Notes: generated by a model not told the origin, from the letters alone. A stretch of 64,000 nt of DNA from JASLEW01 sp963732005 (GCA_963732005.1 CAVSXT010000002.1:1-64000); one strand, 5' to 3'. Counted from the first letter of the stretch, positions 20,771 to 32,618 are shown. Numbers and translations are program-made.

Positions 20771-23700
20771 TTATCTGCCGCGCGGCTGGAAGCTGCGCCA
20801 GGCGTCCTCGTAGGCGCGCACCGAGGCGGCCTCGGCCTCCGCGTCGACGAGCTTCGCGGCAGCGGCGATCTCGCCCACCCGCGCCTCGGCGGGCGCGGCC
20901 AGGATCCGCGCCAGCAGGCGTTCGATCGCCGGCAGCGCGCCGGCCCACCGCGCCGCGCCGGCGGCATGGCGCCAGTCGAGCCGGATGCGCGCCGCGGGCA
21001 CGACGGTCAGGACCAGGGGATAGCTCTCCTCGATGTGATGGGTCATCGCGGTGGCCGCGAGATCCGGGCCGAGGACGTCCTCGGGCACCGGGTAGTTCTC
21101 GAACACCAGCAGCGAGTCGAACAGCGGCTGGCCGGCCGCGAGGCCGCTCCAGCGCTGGATCTCCGGCAGCGACGCGTAGTCGTATTGCCGCGCCGCCGCG
21201 GCGTCGCGCTGCAGCTCCTGCAGCCATTCGGCGAGGCCGGCGGCACGGCGCACGCGCACCCTGAGGGGGAGCGTATTGATCAGCAGGCCGATGATGCCGC
21301 CGGCGCCGGCCAGCTCGCCCGTCCTGCCCGCCGAGATGGTGCCGAAGACCACTTCGCCGCGCTCTTCCCGCGCCGCCAGCAGCAGCGCCCACGCCCCCTG
21401 CATCACCGTCGCCAGCGTCACCTGATGGCGGCGGGCGAACGCCGCGAGCTGGCCGCTGAGCTGCTCGTCCAGCTCGACGCGGCGCCGCTGCAGGGCGCCG
21501 TCGGGCCGTGACGCGACGGCGCCGGGACCGGCGGCGAGCAGGCTCGGCTCGACCCCCGCCAGCTGGCGGCGCCAGAAGTCCTCGGCGGCGGCGCGGTCCT
21601 GGCGCTGCAGCCACTCGACGTGGTCCCGGAAGGGCAACACCGGCGGCCAGCCGGGCGCCTCGCCGCCGGCCGCCGCCCGATAGGCGTCGAACAGGTCCCG
21701 CACCAGCGCGGCGGTCGACCAGCCGTCGAGGATGAGGTGGTGATTGCTCCACAGCAGGACGTGCCGGCGCTCGCCGGTGCGGATGAGGGCCAGCCGCAGC
21801 AGCGGCCCGTGCTCGAAGATCGTAGGCCTGGTTGCGGTCGGCGGCGATCGTCTGCTCCAGGCGCCGGCGCTGCTCGGTCTCGCCCACCCCGCGCCAGTCT
21901 TCGCTGCGCCAGGACGGCGGCGGCGACCGCCGCACCACCTGGACCGGTTCCCGCACCGCCTCCCAGACGAAGACCGTGCGCAGCGCCGCGTGCCGCGCCA
22001 GCAGCAGCTCCCAAGCCTGCCGCAGCCGCTCGCCGTCGAGCTGCCCCTCCAGCGTGCAGGTGAGCTGGATGCAGTTGGCGTTCGTCCGCGGCGAGCGCAG
22101 GGCGTGGTAGAGGAACCCTGCCTGCAGCGGCGTCAACGGATAGACGTCGGCCAGGTCCGGCACCGCCGCCGTCAGCAGCGCCAGCTCTTCGCCGCTGAGC
22201 CGAGCCAGCGGAAAGTCCGCCGGCGTGTGGCCGCCCGCCGCGCCCCGGCAGTGCTCGATCAACTCCCGCAGCGCCGCCGTGTACGCCCGCGCCTGATCCT
22301 CCACCTGGAAGCCGGCATGGCGCTCGCCGTCGTAGTCCCACTTCAGGTGCAGGCGGCCGCCCTGCACCCAGGCGGTCAACCCCAGCGCCGCCGGCCTCCC
22401 CGCGCCGGCCTCCCCGCCCACCGCCACCGGCCGCATGCTCGGCCGCAGCAGGCGGGCGCCGGCCGCGGCGTCGAGCTGGCCGAGATAGTTGAAGCTCACC
22501 GCCGCCGAATCCGCCAGCGCCGCCAGACGCTCCCGCCACGGCTGCCGCGCTCCCAGATACCGCAACAGGCCAAAGCCCACACCCCGGTGGGGCACCTGGC
22601 GCAGCTGCTCCTTCACCGCCGGCAGGGACGCGCCCGCATCGCCCGCCGGGCGCAGCCACACCGGGTAATGGCTGGTGAACCAGCCCACCGTCCGCGTCAC
22701 GTCCAGCTCCTGCACCGGCTCGCGGCCGTGACCCTCGAGCATCACCAGCGTCTCGCCGCGCGCCGCCGCCAGCGCCGCCAGCAGCGCGTCGTTGATCTGC
22801 GTGTGGTAGACGCCGGGGACCTGGCGCAACAGGTCCGCGGTCTCCTCCGTCCCCAGCGCATCGCTCACCTGCGCCGTCCAGCGCCAGCCACCGGCCCGCG
22901 CCTCGCCGCCCGCGGCGCCCGGCGGCAGCTCCAGCCAGTAGGCCGCATCCGCCTCGAGCTCGGCGCTGCGCGCCGCTTGCTCCAGGCCCCACACCCAGCG
23001 GCTCCAGCTCGCCGTCTTCGGTCCCAGGTCCTCGCCCCGGCTCGCCCGTTCCAGATCCTCCAGCAGGATGCGCCACGACACTCCGTCCACCGCCAGGTGG
23101 TGCACCATCCAGAGCAGCCGGCGCTCGCCCGCGCCTTCCCACAGCACCGCCTGCACCAGCGGTCCGCGCTCCAGATCCAGCCGCGCCTGCGCTCGGCGCG
23201 CCACCGCCGTTTCGCTCTCGCCGTCGTCCCCGCCGCCGCCGGCCTTCACCTGCCAGAAGACCTCGTGCTCTTCCTGCTCCGCGCTGCCCTGGCGCCACTC
23301 TCCGTCCTCGCGCCAGAAACGCAGGCGCAACGCCTCGTGCCGCTGCACCAGCTCGCCCACGGCGGCCGCCAGGCGCGCCGCCGGCAACTCCTCCGGTACC
23401 TCCACCCACATCGCCTGCACGAAGCCCTCGCGATGCTGCCATGGCTGCGCGAAGAACCACTGCTGGATCGGCGACAGCGGCACACCTCGCAGCTCCTCGC
23501 CGGCGGCCTCGAACAGCCCTGCCGGCGCCGCCTCCACCAGCGCCGCCAGCCCCCGGATCGTCGGCTGGTCGAAGACCTGCCGGGGCGTCAGCCGCAGGCC
23601 GCTCTGACGCGCCCGCGCCACCGCCTGGATGCTCAGGATCGAGTCGCCGCCCAGCTCGAAGAAGTTGTCGCCGCGTCCGACCCGCACGCCGCCCAGCAGC

Positions 23701-26700
23701 TCCGACCAGATCTCCGCCAGCGCCATCTCGACCGGCGTCCGCGGCGGCTCCCAGGATGCCGCGCCCGCGCCCGTCTCAGGCGCCGGCAACGACCGCCGGT
23801 CCACCTTGCCGTGGGCCGTCAACGGTAGGCGCTCGAGCCGCACCAGCGCCGACGGCACCATCGGCTCCGGCAGCCGGCGGCGCAGGGCCTCGCGCCATTG
23901 CTCCTCGGGTCCGGCGTCGCCCACGACGTACGCCACCAGGCGCATCGCCTCGGGACGTCGCGCCTCGGCCCGCGCCACCACCACCGCCTCCCGCACTCCC
24001 GGCAGCGTGCGCAGCGCCGCCTCCACCTCCGCGGGCTCGATGCGGTGGCCGCGGATCTTCAGCTGCTCGTCCACGCGGCCCAGGTGGTCGAGCACGCCGC
24101 CGGCGCGCCACCTCACCCGGTCGCCGGTGCGGTACAGGCGGCCGCCGCCTGAGCCCCAGGGGTCCGGCACGAACCGCTCTGCCGTCGCCGCCGGGTCTGC
24201 CAGGTAACCCCGCGCCAGACCCGCACCGCCCACCCACAGCTCGCCCGCCACCCCCTCCGGCACCAGCTCTCCCCAGGCGTCCACCACGTACAGCTCGACG
24301 TTGTCCAGCGGCCGGCCGATCGGCACGTTGCCGGCTCCAGGGTCGTCGTCGCCGGCCTCCCAGGCGCTGCACCCCACCACCGCCTCGGTCGGCCCGTACT
24401 CGTTCCACAACCGCCTGCCGCCGCCCGCGTCGCTCCCGCCGGCAGCGCGCCATCTCGCTGCCAGGTCGCTCGCCAGCGGCTCGCCGCCCAAAACCATCGA
24501 CCGGCACCTAACCTGGCGCTCGGTCTGGCCCGACTCGTCCCAGCCCGCCGCCAGCGCCCGCAGGTGCGAGGGGGTCAGTTTCAGCAGTCTCGCCGCACCG
24601 CCGTCGCCGGCCGCCAGGTCTCGCTCGAGCGCCCGGCGCAGGCCCTCGCCGGGGCTCTCGGCGTCCTCGGGGCTCTCCCCGGGTCCGGCTTCGCCCACCA
24701 GCTCGACCCTGCCGCCCGCGGCCAGTGGCACCAGCAGGCTGGTCACCGTCAGATCGAAGCTCAGCGGCGTGTGCACCAGGCTGTCGATCGGCGCGGCGTC
24801 TCCGTAGGCGGCGCGCGCCCAGCGCACGTAGTTGCCCAGGGCGGCGTGCGGCACCACCACGCCCTTGGGCCGCCCGGTCGAGCCCGAGGTGTGGATCACG
24901 TACGCCGCCTGCTCCGGCCACGCTTCGCCGTCGAACGCCGCCGGCTCGCCGTCCTCGCACTCGCCCCCTTGCCGCTCGCCATCCTCGCCTTCGCCGAGCA
25001 GGATGGCGGCCTCCCATACCTCCGGTGCCGCGGCGCCGCCCTGCTGCCCGCCGAGAGCCGCGCGCAGCCGATCCGCCAGCGCGCCGGCGCTCACCACCCC
25101 GCACGGACCCGCCGCCTCGACCATCGCCGCCAGCCGCGCCGGCGGATCCGCCGGCGCCAGCGGCAAATAGGCGCCGCCGGCGCGCCAGACCCCGAGCAGC
25201 ACCGCCACCTGCTCGCGGCTCGTGCCCAGATAGAGCCCGACCACGCTTTCCCGGCCCACGCCCCGCCGCCGCAACGCCCGCGCCACCCGCGCCGCGCGCC
25301 GCCACAGCTCCTCGTAGGTCCACGCTGCCGCCCCGGCGCTCGCCATCGCCAGCGCCGGCGCCCCGGCGCGCAGCCGCGCCTGCACCGCGATCTGCGCCAG
25401 CACGCTGCCGCCACCGCCGCCGTCACCGCCCTCGCCGCCCTCGCGACCACCGCCGCCGCTCGCCGCCGTCCGCTCCCCGCGGCCCCACCCCGGCAGCACC
25501 GGCCGCCGCCGCTCAGGCAGCAGCCGCAGCGCGCCCACCTCCCGCTCCGGCGCCGCCACCGCCCCGCGCAGCAGCTCCTCCCACTGCTCGAGCACCTCGC
25601 CCCATCGCCCCTGGCGCGCGCTCGCCACCGTCGCCTCCAGGCCGTCGATCCGCTCCACGCATCGCAAGCGCACTTCGGCCGGGGCCAGGCGAGCCTCCAG
25701 GCTCTCGATCGCCCAGGCCACGCCGCCCGAGATCCAGGGCGCCGGCAGCGCTTCGTGCTCGAAGCAGACCGGCAGCGTCGCACGCTCGCGCTCCACGACC
25801 GGGAGGTAATCCTGCAACTCCCTGGCGCGCGTCGCCTCCGCCTCGACGGCACGCGCCAGATCGCCGAAACGGAGGCTGGCCGCGAGCGGCGCCAGCACCG
25901 GCAGGTGGCGGCCCACCGGGCCGGCCAACCGTTCGAGCTCCTCGAAGGCGCGCCCCGGCGACCACTGGGTGACGGCGACCGCGCCGCCCCCCGCCCACCG
26001 CCAGAGGAGCGCCATCCAGGCGGCGAGCAGCACCGTCTCGGCAGCCACGTCCAGGCCGCCCGCCAGCGCCGCCACCGCCGCCGTCAGCTCCGGGCCGAGC
26101 GTGCGCCGCGCGTTGCCGGCGGCGGCGCCGCCAAGCCCCGGCCAGGGCGTCAGCCCTTCCAGCCGTTGCCGCCAGAAGGCGCCCGCCTCGTCGGGCGGCT
26201 GCGCCGCCATCTCGCGCTGCCAATCGGCGAACTGCACGTACTGCAGCGGCGGCGGCTCGCCGCCGGCGCCCGCTCCCGGCGCACAGGCGTCGGCCACCTC
26301 GCGCATCAGCAGGCGCAGCGTCCAGCCGTCGGCGAACAGCACCGGCAGCCGCAGCGACAGCCGGGTGCGGCCCGGCGCCGGATGCGCGACGGCGACCGCG
26401 ATACAGGGCTGGTCGCTGCTCCAGCCGCGTCCGGCCGCCCCATCCAATGCCTCGCCGTCGGCCATGCCGGCGATCTCGGGCTCGGGCCGCCAGCTCTGCA
26501 GCGGCAGGCTCATGCCGGGCATCCGGTGCAGCCGTGCGCGCAGCAGGTCATGGCGCAGGGCCACCCGCCGCACCGCCGCGAGCAGCGCCGAGGGCTCGAG
26601 CGCCGCCTCGGCGACCGCGGCGCAGGCCGCCAGCGGTATCTCGCCGTCGCCGAAGCTCGACCAGATCTGCTCCTGCTGCAATGAGAGCTGGAAACCTTCC

Positions 26701-26702
26701 AT
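20771..26702 (-). CDS. NRPS E: C*-A(Asn)-T-E-C, one frameshift
   Basis: About 1976 residues after removing one extra base at 21816-21817; without it AYDLRARAAAA reads AYDLEHGPLLRLALI, and the C domain continues through NHHLILDGW to the stop at 20771. ATG 26702 has GGGAGA just upstream. Domains: a condensation-like domain (1-430) in which HHxxxDG is replaced by VLFADGW; A (SGSTGRPKG ~607) with code D-L-T-K-V-G-E-V-G, the Asn type; T (GGDS ~1017); epimerisation domain (HHLAVDGVSW ~1204, RTVGWFTSHYP ~1330, FNYLGQ); C (~1450-1900). The E domain predicts D-Asn (or its hydroxylated form) at this position and a D-L type C domain next. The fused dioxygenase of NRPS D lies just upstream of its first domain. 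Confidence 0.9.
23625..25680. repeat. Asn-type A-T cassette, copy in NRPS E
   Basis: Near-identical to 17565-19740 and 41685-43770, but its upstream degenerate domain is unrelated at close range, so similarity stops near 25680. Confidence 0.75.
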
Positions 26703-26718
26703 CTCGTCTCCCGCGGAG

Positions 26719-29700
26719 CTAGTCCGCGAAGCTCCCGGTCTCCGCCATGGCGACCAGCAGGCGGCGCTCGCCTTCGTAAGGCGCTCGCGCGTGCGCGGCG
26801 AGGACGTTGTCGACCATCAGGACCTCGCCGGCAGCCAGCGGGACGGACACCTCCAGCTCACGGTAGACGTCGCAGATCGCGGCCATCGTGGAGTCCGCGA
26901 TCGGCGTGCCGTCGCCATACAGGCAGTCGCGGGGATAACTGCCGGCCTCGAAGGCGCCGGCCAGCGAGCCGCGCACCTCGGCGGCCAGGCACGATGGGTG
27001 CCAGTGCTGCGCCTGATTGAACCAGCAGGTCTCGCCGGTGATCGGATGCGCGACCACCGCCGGCCGCCGGCATGAGGTGACCAGCCGCCGCTCGTCGAGC
27101 CAGCGCAGCTCCAGGCCGTCGCGCCGGCACCGCTCCTCGACGTCGGCCTGGCTGGTGGTCTGGAAGACGTCCTGCCAGTCGCGCCCGACCCCCTCGCCAT
27201 ACTTGCGGACGTAGGTCACGCCGAGGTCGACGAACGGGTCGCGGATGGACGGCGGCAGCCGCGAGAAGACCTGCCGCGAGTCCACCAGGATCGAATCGCC
27301 ACCGCGGTCGGCGGGGCGCACGCAGCAGAACCAGATCAGCCGCGGCCAGCGCTTGTTGAAGGAGTTCTCGTTGTGCCAGAGCAGCAGGTGCTTGGGCGAG
27401 AAGCGGACCGGGGTGAAGACGTGCCCGGCGATCGATTCCCGCGGGTGCTCGCCGTTATCGTCGAACAGGTCGCCGCTGAAGATCGACGCCAGCTCCTGCA
27501 GCCGCTCGGGAGACGGCGCGCCAGCACCCCGCAACAGCAGCGCTCCCGCGCCATGCAGGGCGGCATAGAGGTGATCGCGGTGCTCCCGCGCCCAGGCGAA
27601 GAGGTCGACGCCGGCAAGCCGCGGCTCCACCAGCAGCGGCAGGGTGGCGGGCGGCGCATAGGGGCGCACCTCGACCACCGCCAGCGGCGATTCGAGCTGA
27701 ACCGGCCGCGGCACGGTGGAGCGCATCTTCTCGAGCAACGAATCGCGGCGGCTCTGGGTCGCCATCTCTGCCTCCTTCTTCGCCATCGCCTTCATCTCCT
27801 GCCGCAGCGCCGCCACCGTGGCGCCGTCGCCGCCGGCCGCCAGGCGGGCGAGGACGCCGGCGATGGCGGACAGCAGGCGCTGGACCAGCGATTCGGCGAC
27901 GGCATCGGCGATGAAGTCGATCTCGATCTCGATCGGCGCCGCCGGCCGCACGGTGACGGTCAGCGGATAGTTGTTGTGGTCGATGGCTTCGCCGCCGGTG
28001 ACCTGCACGCCCTCGGCGACCGCGGCCGCGGGCAGCGCCGGGAAGCTCTCGAACACCAGCAGCGAGTCGAACAGCCGGCGGCCGGCCGGCTGGCCGCTCC
28101 AGCGCATCACGTCGGACAGTGGCGAGTACTCGAAGTCCCGCGCCGCCGCCGCCGCGCGCTGCAAATCGCGCAGCCAGGCATCGAGCTCCTCGCCGGCAGC
28201 GGCCAGCCGCACCCGCACCGGCAGCGTGTTGATGAACAGCCCCACCATCCGGTCGACGCCTGCGAGCGCCGCCGGCCGCCCGGCCACGGTGACTCCGAAC
28301 ACCACCTCGTCGGCGCCGCGGAGGCCGCCGAGCACCAGCGCCCAGGCGGCTTGCACCAGGGTGTTGAGGGTCACCCGGGCCTGCCGCGCAAAGGCCTCGA
28401 GCCGGCGGCTCGCGGCGAGATCGAGGTGGCTGCGGCGCTTCTGATGGCCGCCCGGCGGCGAGCCGGCGGCCGCCCGCTCCGCCACCAGGGAAGGCTCGAC
28501 GCCCGCGAGCCGCTCGCGCCAGTAGGTCTCGGCGGCGCCGCGGTCCTGGCGTTGCAGCCAGGCCACGTACTCGCGGAAGGGCGGCACCGGCTCCCGGGGC
28601 GCCGCGCCGGTGTCCGCCGCCGTCGCCAACGCCGCCGCTGCCGCCGTCTCCAACACCGCCGGCGCCAACGCCGCATAGCGCCGGAGCAGCTCGGCGATGG
28701 TGAGGGTCCGCGACCAGCCGTCGAGGATCAGGTGGTGGTTGCTCCAGAGGAACGCGTGACGACGCTCGCCGGTGCGGATCAGGGCCAGCCGCTGCAGCGG
28801 TCCGCGCTCGAGCTCGTAGCCCTGGGCGCGGTCCGCGGCGATCGTGCGCTCCAGGCGCCGGCGCTGCTCGGCCTCGTCCACGCCGCGCCAGTCCTCGTAA
28901 CGCCAGGGCAGCGGCGGTGAGCGCCGCACCGCCTGGACCGGCTCGCGCACCGCCTCCCAGACGAACACCGTGCGCAGCGTCTCGTGGCGCGCCGCGACCT
29001 GCTCCCAGGCCCGCCGCAGCCGCTCGCCGTCGAGCTCTCCTTCCAGGGTGCACACCATCTGGTTGCAGTAGGCATTCGATTCCGGCGAGTGCAGGGCGTG
29101 GAACAGCAAGCCCGCCTGCAGCGGCGTCAACGGATAGACGTCCGCCAGGTCCGGCACCGCCGCGTTCAGCCGCGCCAGCTCTTCGCCGCTCAGCCGCGCC
29201 AGCGGGAAGTCCCCCGGCGAGCGGCCTGCCGCCGCCGCCGTCGCCTGCTCGCCGGGTGCCGCCGTCGCCGCCACCGCCGCCAGCCCGCGGATCGTCGGCT
29301 GGTCGAAGACCTGGCGGGGTGTCAGCCACAGGCCGTGCTGCCGCGCCCGCGCCACCGCCTGGATGCTCAGGATCGAGTCGCCGCCCAGCTCGAAGAAGTT
29401 GTCGTCGCGCCCCACCCGCCCGCAGCCCAACAGCTCCGACCAGATCTCCGCCAGCGCCTGCTCGATTGCCGTGCGCGGCGCTTCCCACGGGGCCGAGCCC
29501 ACCGCCGCCTCCGGCGCCGGCAGCGACCGCCGGTCCACCTTGCCGTTGGCGGTCAACGGCAGCCGCTCGAGCCGCACCAGGGCCGCCGGCACCATCGGCT
29601 CCGGCAGCAGCCGCCGCAAGGCTGCGCGCCACTGCTCCTCGCCTCCCGCCGCCCCGACCACGTACGCCACCAGCCGCAGCTCCTCGGGGCGCCGCTCCTC

Positions 29701-32592
29701 CGCCCGCGCCACCACCACCGCCTCCCTGACCCCCGGTAGCGCGCGCAGCGCCGACTCCACCTCGCCGGGCTCGACGCGATGGCCGCGGATCTTCACCTGC
29801 TCGTCCAACCGGCCGAGATATTCGAGCATCCCGCCCGCCCGCCATCTCACCCGGTCGCCCGTGCGGTACAGCCGCCCGCCGCCGCTCCCTGCCGCCGGTG
29901 CCCCGCCCGTCGCCGCGGTCGCCGCCCCCCAGGCGTCCGGCACGAACCGTTCCGCCGTCGCCGCCGGATCCCCCAGGTAACCCCGCGCCAGGCCCGCGCC
30001 GCCGACCCACAGCTCGCCCACCGCCCCGATCGGCGCCGGCTCGCCCCAGGCATCCACCACCCGGACCTGGACGCCGGCCAGCGGGCGACCGATGGGCGGG
30101 CGCCCGCCGCCGCCAGGGCGGGCGGCAGTCCGCGGCGCCGCGGGGAGCTTGTACAGCACGCACCCGACCGTCGCCTCGGTGGGGCCGTAGTGATTGATCA
30201 CCCGGCAGTCGCCGGCGGCGTGCGCGATCCGCCCGGCAAGCTGCTCGCCGATCGCCTCGCCGCCGAGCACCAGGAGGCGCCGCGGCATCACCGCCGCCCC
30301 GCCGGCCGCCAGCAGGCTCGCGAAGTGCGACGGCACGATCTTCAGCACGTCGATGCCCTGCTCCCGGATGCGCCGGCCGAACGCGGCGGCGTCCAGGATC
30401 TCGTCCTCCTGGAAGAGGTGCAGGCAGCCGCCGGACGCCAGCGCCGGGAAGATGCAGGTGTTGCCGAGGTCGGCATGGGGCGACGAGACGAAAGCGAAGC
30501 TCGCCGGCTGCGGCGCCGGCGCCGGCGGAAAGGCACCGTCGAGGCCCAGCTCCAGCGCCTCCACGATGGCCCGCGTGTAGCCGCCGATCGCGCCGTGCGA
30601 CACCCCCACCGGCTTGGGCTTTCCCGTCGAGCCGGAGGTGAGCAGCACATAGGCCAGGGCGCGGGGATCGGGAGCCGCCCCGAAGCGCTCCGCCGGCTGG
30701 TCCGCGATGGCGGCGCGCGCCTCGTCGAGCAGCAGCCGCGGCGTGCCCGAGGGCAGGGACGCGCCGTGCTCCGCGGTGGTGACGATCACCGCCAGGCTGG
30801 CGGGGTCGAGCCGAGCCAGCATCCTCTCCGCCGCGGTGTCGGTGGGCACCGGGACATAGGCCGCGCCGGTGCGCCAGGCCGCAAGCATGGCGACCACCAG
30901 CTCCGGGCTGCGGCCGAGGGCGATCCCGACCAGCTTCTCCGGACCGGCGCCGCGCGCCGCGAGCAGGTGGGCGAGCCGATCGGCGCGCCGCGAAAGCTGC
31001 TCGTAGGTCAGCTGGTCTCCCGCTCTCCCCACCACCGCCAGCCGCGCCGGCGCCGCCGCGGCCTGGCGGTCGAACGCCGCGAGCACCGATGCCGGCGATT
31101 CCCCCGCGGAGGGCGCTGCGAGCGCCGCGAGCGCCGGCGCGGACTGGAGCGCGGCGAGCTGCCGGCGGTCGCGCTCCGACAGCAGCGACACCCGGTCCAC
31201 CGCCTGGGCCGGCGCAGCGGCCGCGGCGGCCAGGAAGGCGGCCAGCGCGTCGCGCAGCGTCGCGGCCTCGGCGGCGCCCACCCGGCCGGGGGCGCAGAAG
31301 AGCCACAGCTGCCTGCCGTGCTCGCCCTCGAAGCATGAGAGCTTCAAGCTATACGGCCCGGCGCCGCCAGCCAGCGCCAGCAGCGAGATCCCGACGCCCC
31401 GCTCCATCCGCGGCGGCCAGCCGCGGTGGAGCTCGAAGCGGATCGGCGGCGCCGCCGGCTCCGGCCTGCCCGCCGCCGAGTAGCCGTCTTCTTGCCGCCG
31501 CCGCTCGGCGAGGCCGGCCGCCGCCGCCGCCTGGACGAGGCGGGCCAGCGGCCGCGCGGCGTCGAGACGGGCACGGCAGGGCAGCCAGAGAGCGACGTTG
31601 CCGAGCAAGCGCTCCATTTCGGGGCGATGCCGGCCGGTGGAGAGGCATTCGATCTCGACCTCCCGCAGCCCCGAGTAGCGGGCCAGGAAGGCTTGCCAGC
31701 AGGCCAGCAGCGCCGCTTCGGCGTCGGCGCCGCCGCCGGCCGCCGCGGCCAGGCTCTCGGCGGCTCCCGCCGGGAGCGGGACGCCGAGACAGGCGGCTGC
31801 CGGCGGGCCGGCGGTGTTGGCGATGTCGGCGGCAGCGGCGGCGCGGTCGAGCGGCAGGACGGGCGCCGACTCGCGCGCCGACGGCTGGCGCGCCCAGAAC
31901 TCGCACAGCCGTCGCGCCGCCGGATCGGCAGGGCTCTCCAGCAGCTCATTGCGCCAGTCCGCGTAATCGGCGTATTGCAGGTCCGGCGCGGTGTCTCCAC
32001 GATTGCCGGAGTTGCCGGAGTTGCCGGAGGCGGGGGTGCCGGCGCCGAGGTATTCCTCGGCGATGAGGCGGGCAAGCTCCCGCACGGTCCAGAGATCGGC
32101 GCACAGCGGCGAAACCGTGAACACCACCACCCGGCGGTCGCCGGGCAGCGCGAAGACCTCGGTCCGGAAGCACTCCCCGAGGTCCTCCCGGAAAGCGCGG
32201 TCGGGGAGCCCGGCGAGCCACGGCAGCCAGTCGGCGGGAGCCTGGGCAATCTCCCCACCGGCCAGCAGCCGGCCGGCCTCGGGGTGCAGGTCCTCTGCCA
32301 CGAACTGCACGATCGCGGCGAGCCCCGGAGCGCGGCGAAACGACGTGCGGAAAATCTCGTGGCGCGCCAGGACGCGCCGGATCGACGACGTCAGCCGGCC
32401 GGAGTCGAGCTCGCCGGCGATCAGCACCGCCGCCCGTGGGCTGACCGCGTCGCCCGCGCCGGCGTCCGCCGCCGCCCCCGCGGTGCCCGCCGCCCCCGCC
32501 AGCCAGTGCAGGGCATCGCGCTGCTGCGGCGACAGGCGGTAGGCGGCAGCCGAGGTGGCAGCGCTTTCCATGGCGACGTCCGGCGGCGGCAT
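26719..32592 (-). CDS. NRPS D: C*-A(Asp)-T-C with fused Fe(II)/2OG dioxygenase
   Basis: 1957 residues. The first condensation-like domain (about 20-430) has SPLCADLW where HHxxxDG should be. The A domain (~655) has core TSGSTGKPKPVGV, with Pro replacing the usual Gly, and the pocket code D-L-T-K-V-G-H-V-G, close to the Asp code. T is GGDS (~1069). The C domain has NHHLILDGW (~1289). After a Lys/Glu-rich helical linker (about 1550-1590) comes a TauD/SyrP-like dioxygenase (1600-1957) with iron ligands H-N-E in WHNENSF (~1740) and the distal His in LAAHAR (~1932). Dioxygenases of this class (SyrP, AsnO) beta-hydroxylate Asp or Asn. The fused oxygenase may act on this Asp or on the Asn of NRPS E, whose degenerate domain follows it. 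Start ATG 32592; ATG 32571 is an alternative. Confidence 0.9.
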   Translation of the reverse strand: MPPPDVAMESAATSAAAYRLSPQQRDALHWLAGAAGTAGAAADAGAGDAVSPRAAVLIAGELDSGRLTSSIRRVLARHEIFRTSFRRAPGLAAIVQFVAEDLHPEAGRLLAGGEIAQAPADWLPWLAGLPDRAFREDLGECFRTEVFALPGDRRVVVFTVSPLCADLWTVRELARLIAEEYLGAGTPASGNSGNSGNRGDTAPDLQYADYADWRNELLESPADPAARRLCEFWARQPSARESAPVLPLDRAAAAADIANTAGPPAAACLGVPLPAGAAESLAAAAGGGADAEAALLACWQAFLARYSGLREVEIECLSTGRHRPEMERLLGNVALWLPCRARLDAARPLARLVQAAAAAGLAERRRQEDGYSAAGRPEPAAPPIRFELHRGWPPRMERGVGISLLALAGGAGPYSLKLSCFEGEHGRQLWLFCAPGRVGAAEAATLRDALAAFLAAAAAAPAQAVDRVSLLSERDRRQLAALQSAPALAALAAPSAGESPASVLAAFDRQAAAAPARLAVVGRAGDQLTYEQLSRRADRLAHLLAARGAGPEKLVGIALGRSPELVVAMLAAWRTGAAYVPVPTDTAAERMLARLDPASLAVIVTTAEHGASLPSGTPRLLLDEARAAIADQPAERFGAAPDPRALAYVLLTSGSTGKPKPVGVSHGAIGGYTRAIVEALELGLDGAFPPAPAPQPASFAFVSSPHADLGNTCIFPALASGGCLHLFQEDEILDAAAFGRRIREQGIDVLKIVPSHFASLLAAGGAAVMPRRLLVLGGEAIGEQLAGRIAHAAGDCRVINHYGPTEATVGCVLYKLPAAPRTAARPGGGGRPPIGRPLAGVQVRVVDAWGEPAPIGAVGELWVGGAGLARGYLGDPAATAERFVPDAWGAATAATGGAPAAGSGGGRLYRTGDRVRWRAGGMLEYLGRLDEQVKIRGHRVEPGEVESALRALPGVREAVVVARAEERRPEELRLVAYVVGAAGGEEQWRAALRRLLPEPMVPAALVRLERLPLTANGKVDRRSLPAPEAAVGSAPWEAPRTAIEQALAEIWSELLGCGRVGRDDNFFELGGDSILSIQAVARARQHGLWLTPRQVFDQPTIRGLAAVAATAAPGEQATAAAAGRSPGDFPLARLSGEELARLNAAVPDLADVYPLTPLQAGLLFHALHSPESNAYCNQMVCTLEGELDGERLRRAWEQVAARHETLRTVFVWEAVREPVQAVRRSPPLPWRYEDWRGVDEAEQRRRLERTIAADRAQGYELERGPLQRLALIRTGERRHAFLWSNHHLILDGWSRTLTIAELLRRYAALAPAVLETAAAAALATAADTGAAPREPVPPFREYVAWLQRQDRGAAETYWRERLAGVEPSLVAERAAAGSPPGGHQKRRSHLDLAASRRLEAFARQARVTLNTLVQAAWALVLGGLRGADEVVFGVTVAGRPAALAGVDRMVGLFINTLPVRVRLAAAGEELDAWLRDLQRAAAAARDFEYSPLSDVMRWSGQPAGRRLFDSLLVFESFPALPAAAVAEGVQVTGGEAIDHNNYPLTVTVRPAAPIEIEIDFIADAVAESLVQRLLSAIAGVLARLAAGGDGATVAALRQEMKAMAKKEAEMATQSRRDSLLEKMRSTVPRPVQLESPLAVVEVRPYAPPATLPLLVEPRLAGVDLFAWAREHRDHLYAALHGAGALLLRGAGAPSPERLQELASIFSGDLFDDNGEHPRESIAGHVFTPVRFSPKHLLLWHNENSFNKRWPRLIWFCCVRPADRGGDSILVDSRQVFSRLPPSIRDPFVDLGVTYVRKYGEGVGRDWQDVFQTTSQADVEERCRRDGLELRWLDERRLVTSCRRPAVVAHPITGETCWFNQAQHWHPSCLAAEVRGSLAGAFEAGSYPRDCLYGDGTPIADSTMAAICDVYRELEVSVPLAAGEVLMVDNVLAAHARAPYEGERRLLVAMAETGSFAD

Positions 32593-32618
32593 GACCCCTC
32601 GAGCCTCGCGGTCCGCCC

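Noticed and set aside
20745..20967. Extension of NRPS F to ATG 20967
   Set aside because: The extra 74 residues are Arg/Pro-rich, overlap the end of NRPS E in another frame and do not resemble NRPS sequence; family-like sequence begins at 20745.
12532..21264. Very long plus-strand open frames (for example 12532-17586 and 17755-21264) opposite the NRPS genes
   Set aside because: They are antisense to clearly coding NRPS domains, are rich in Arg, Gln, His and Pro, and show no family motif. High GC removes stop codons from the opposite frames.
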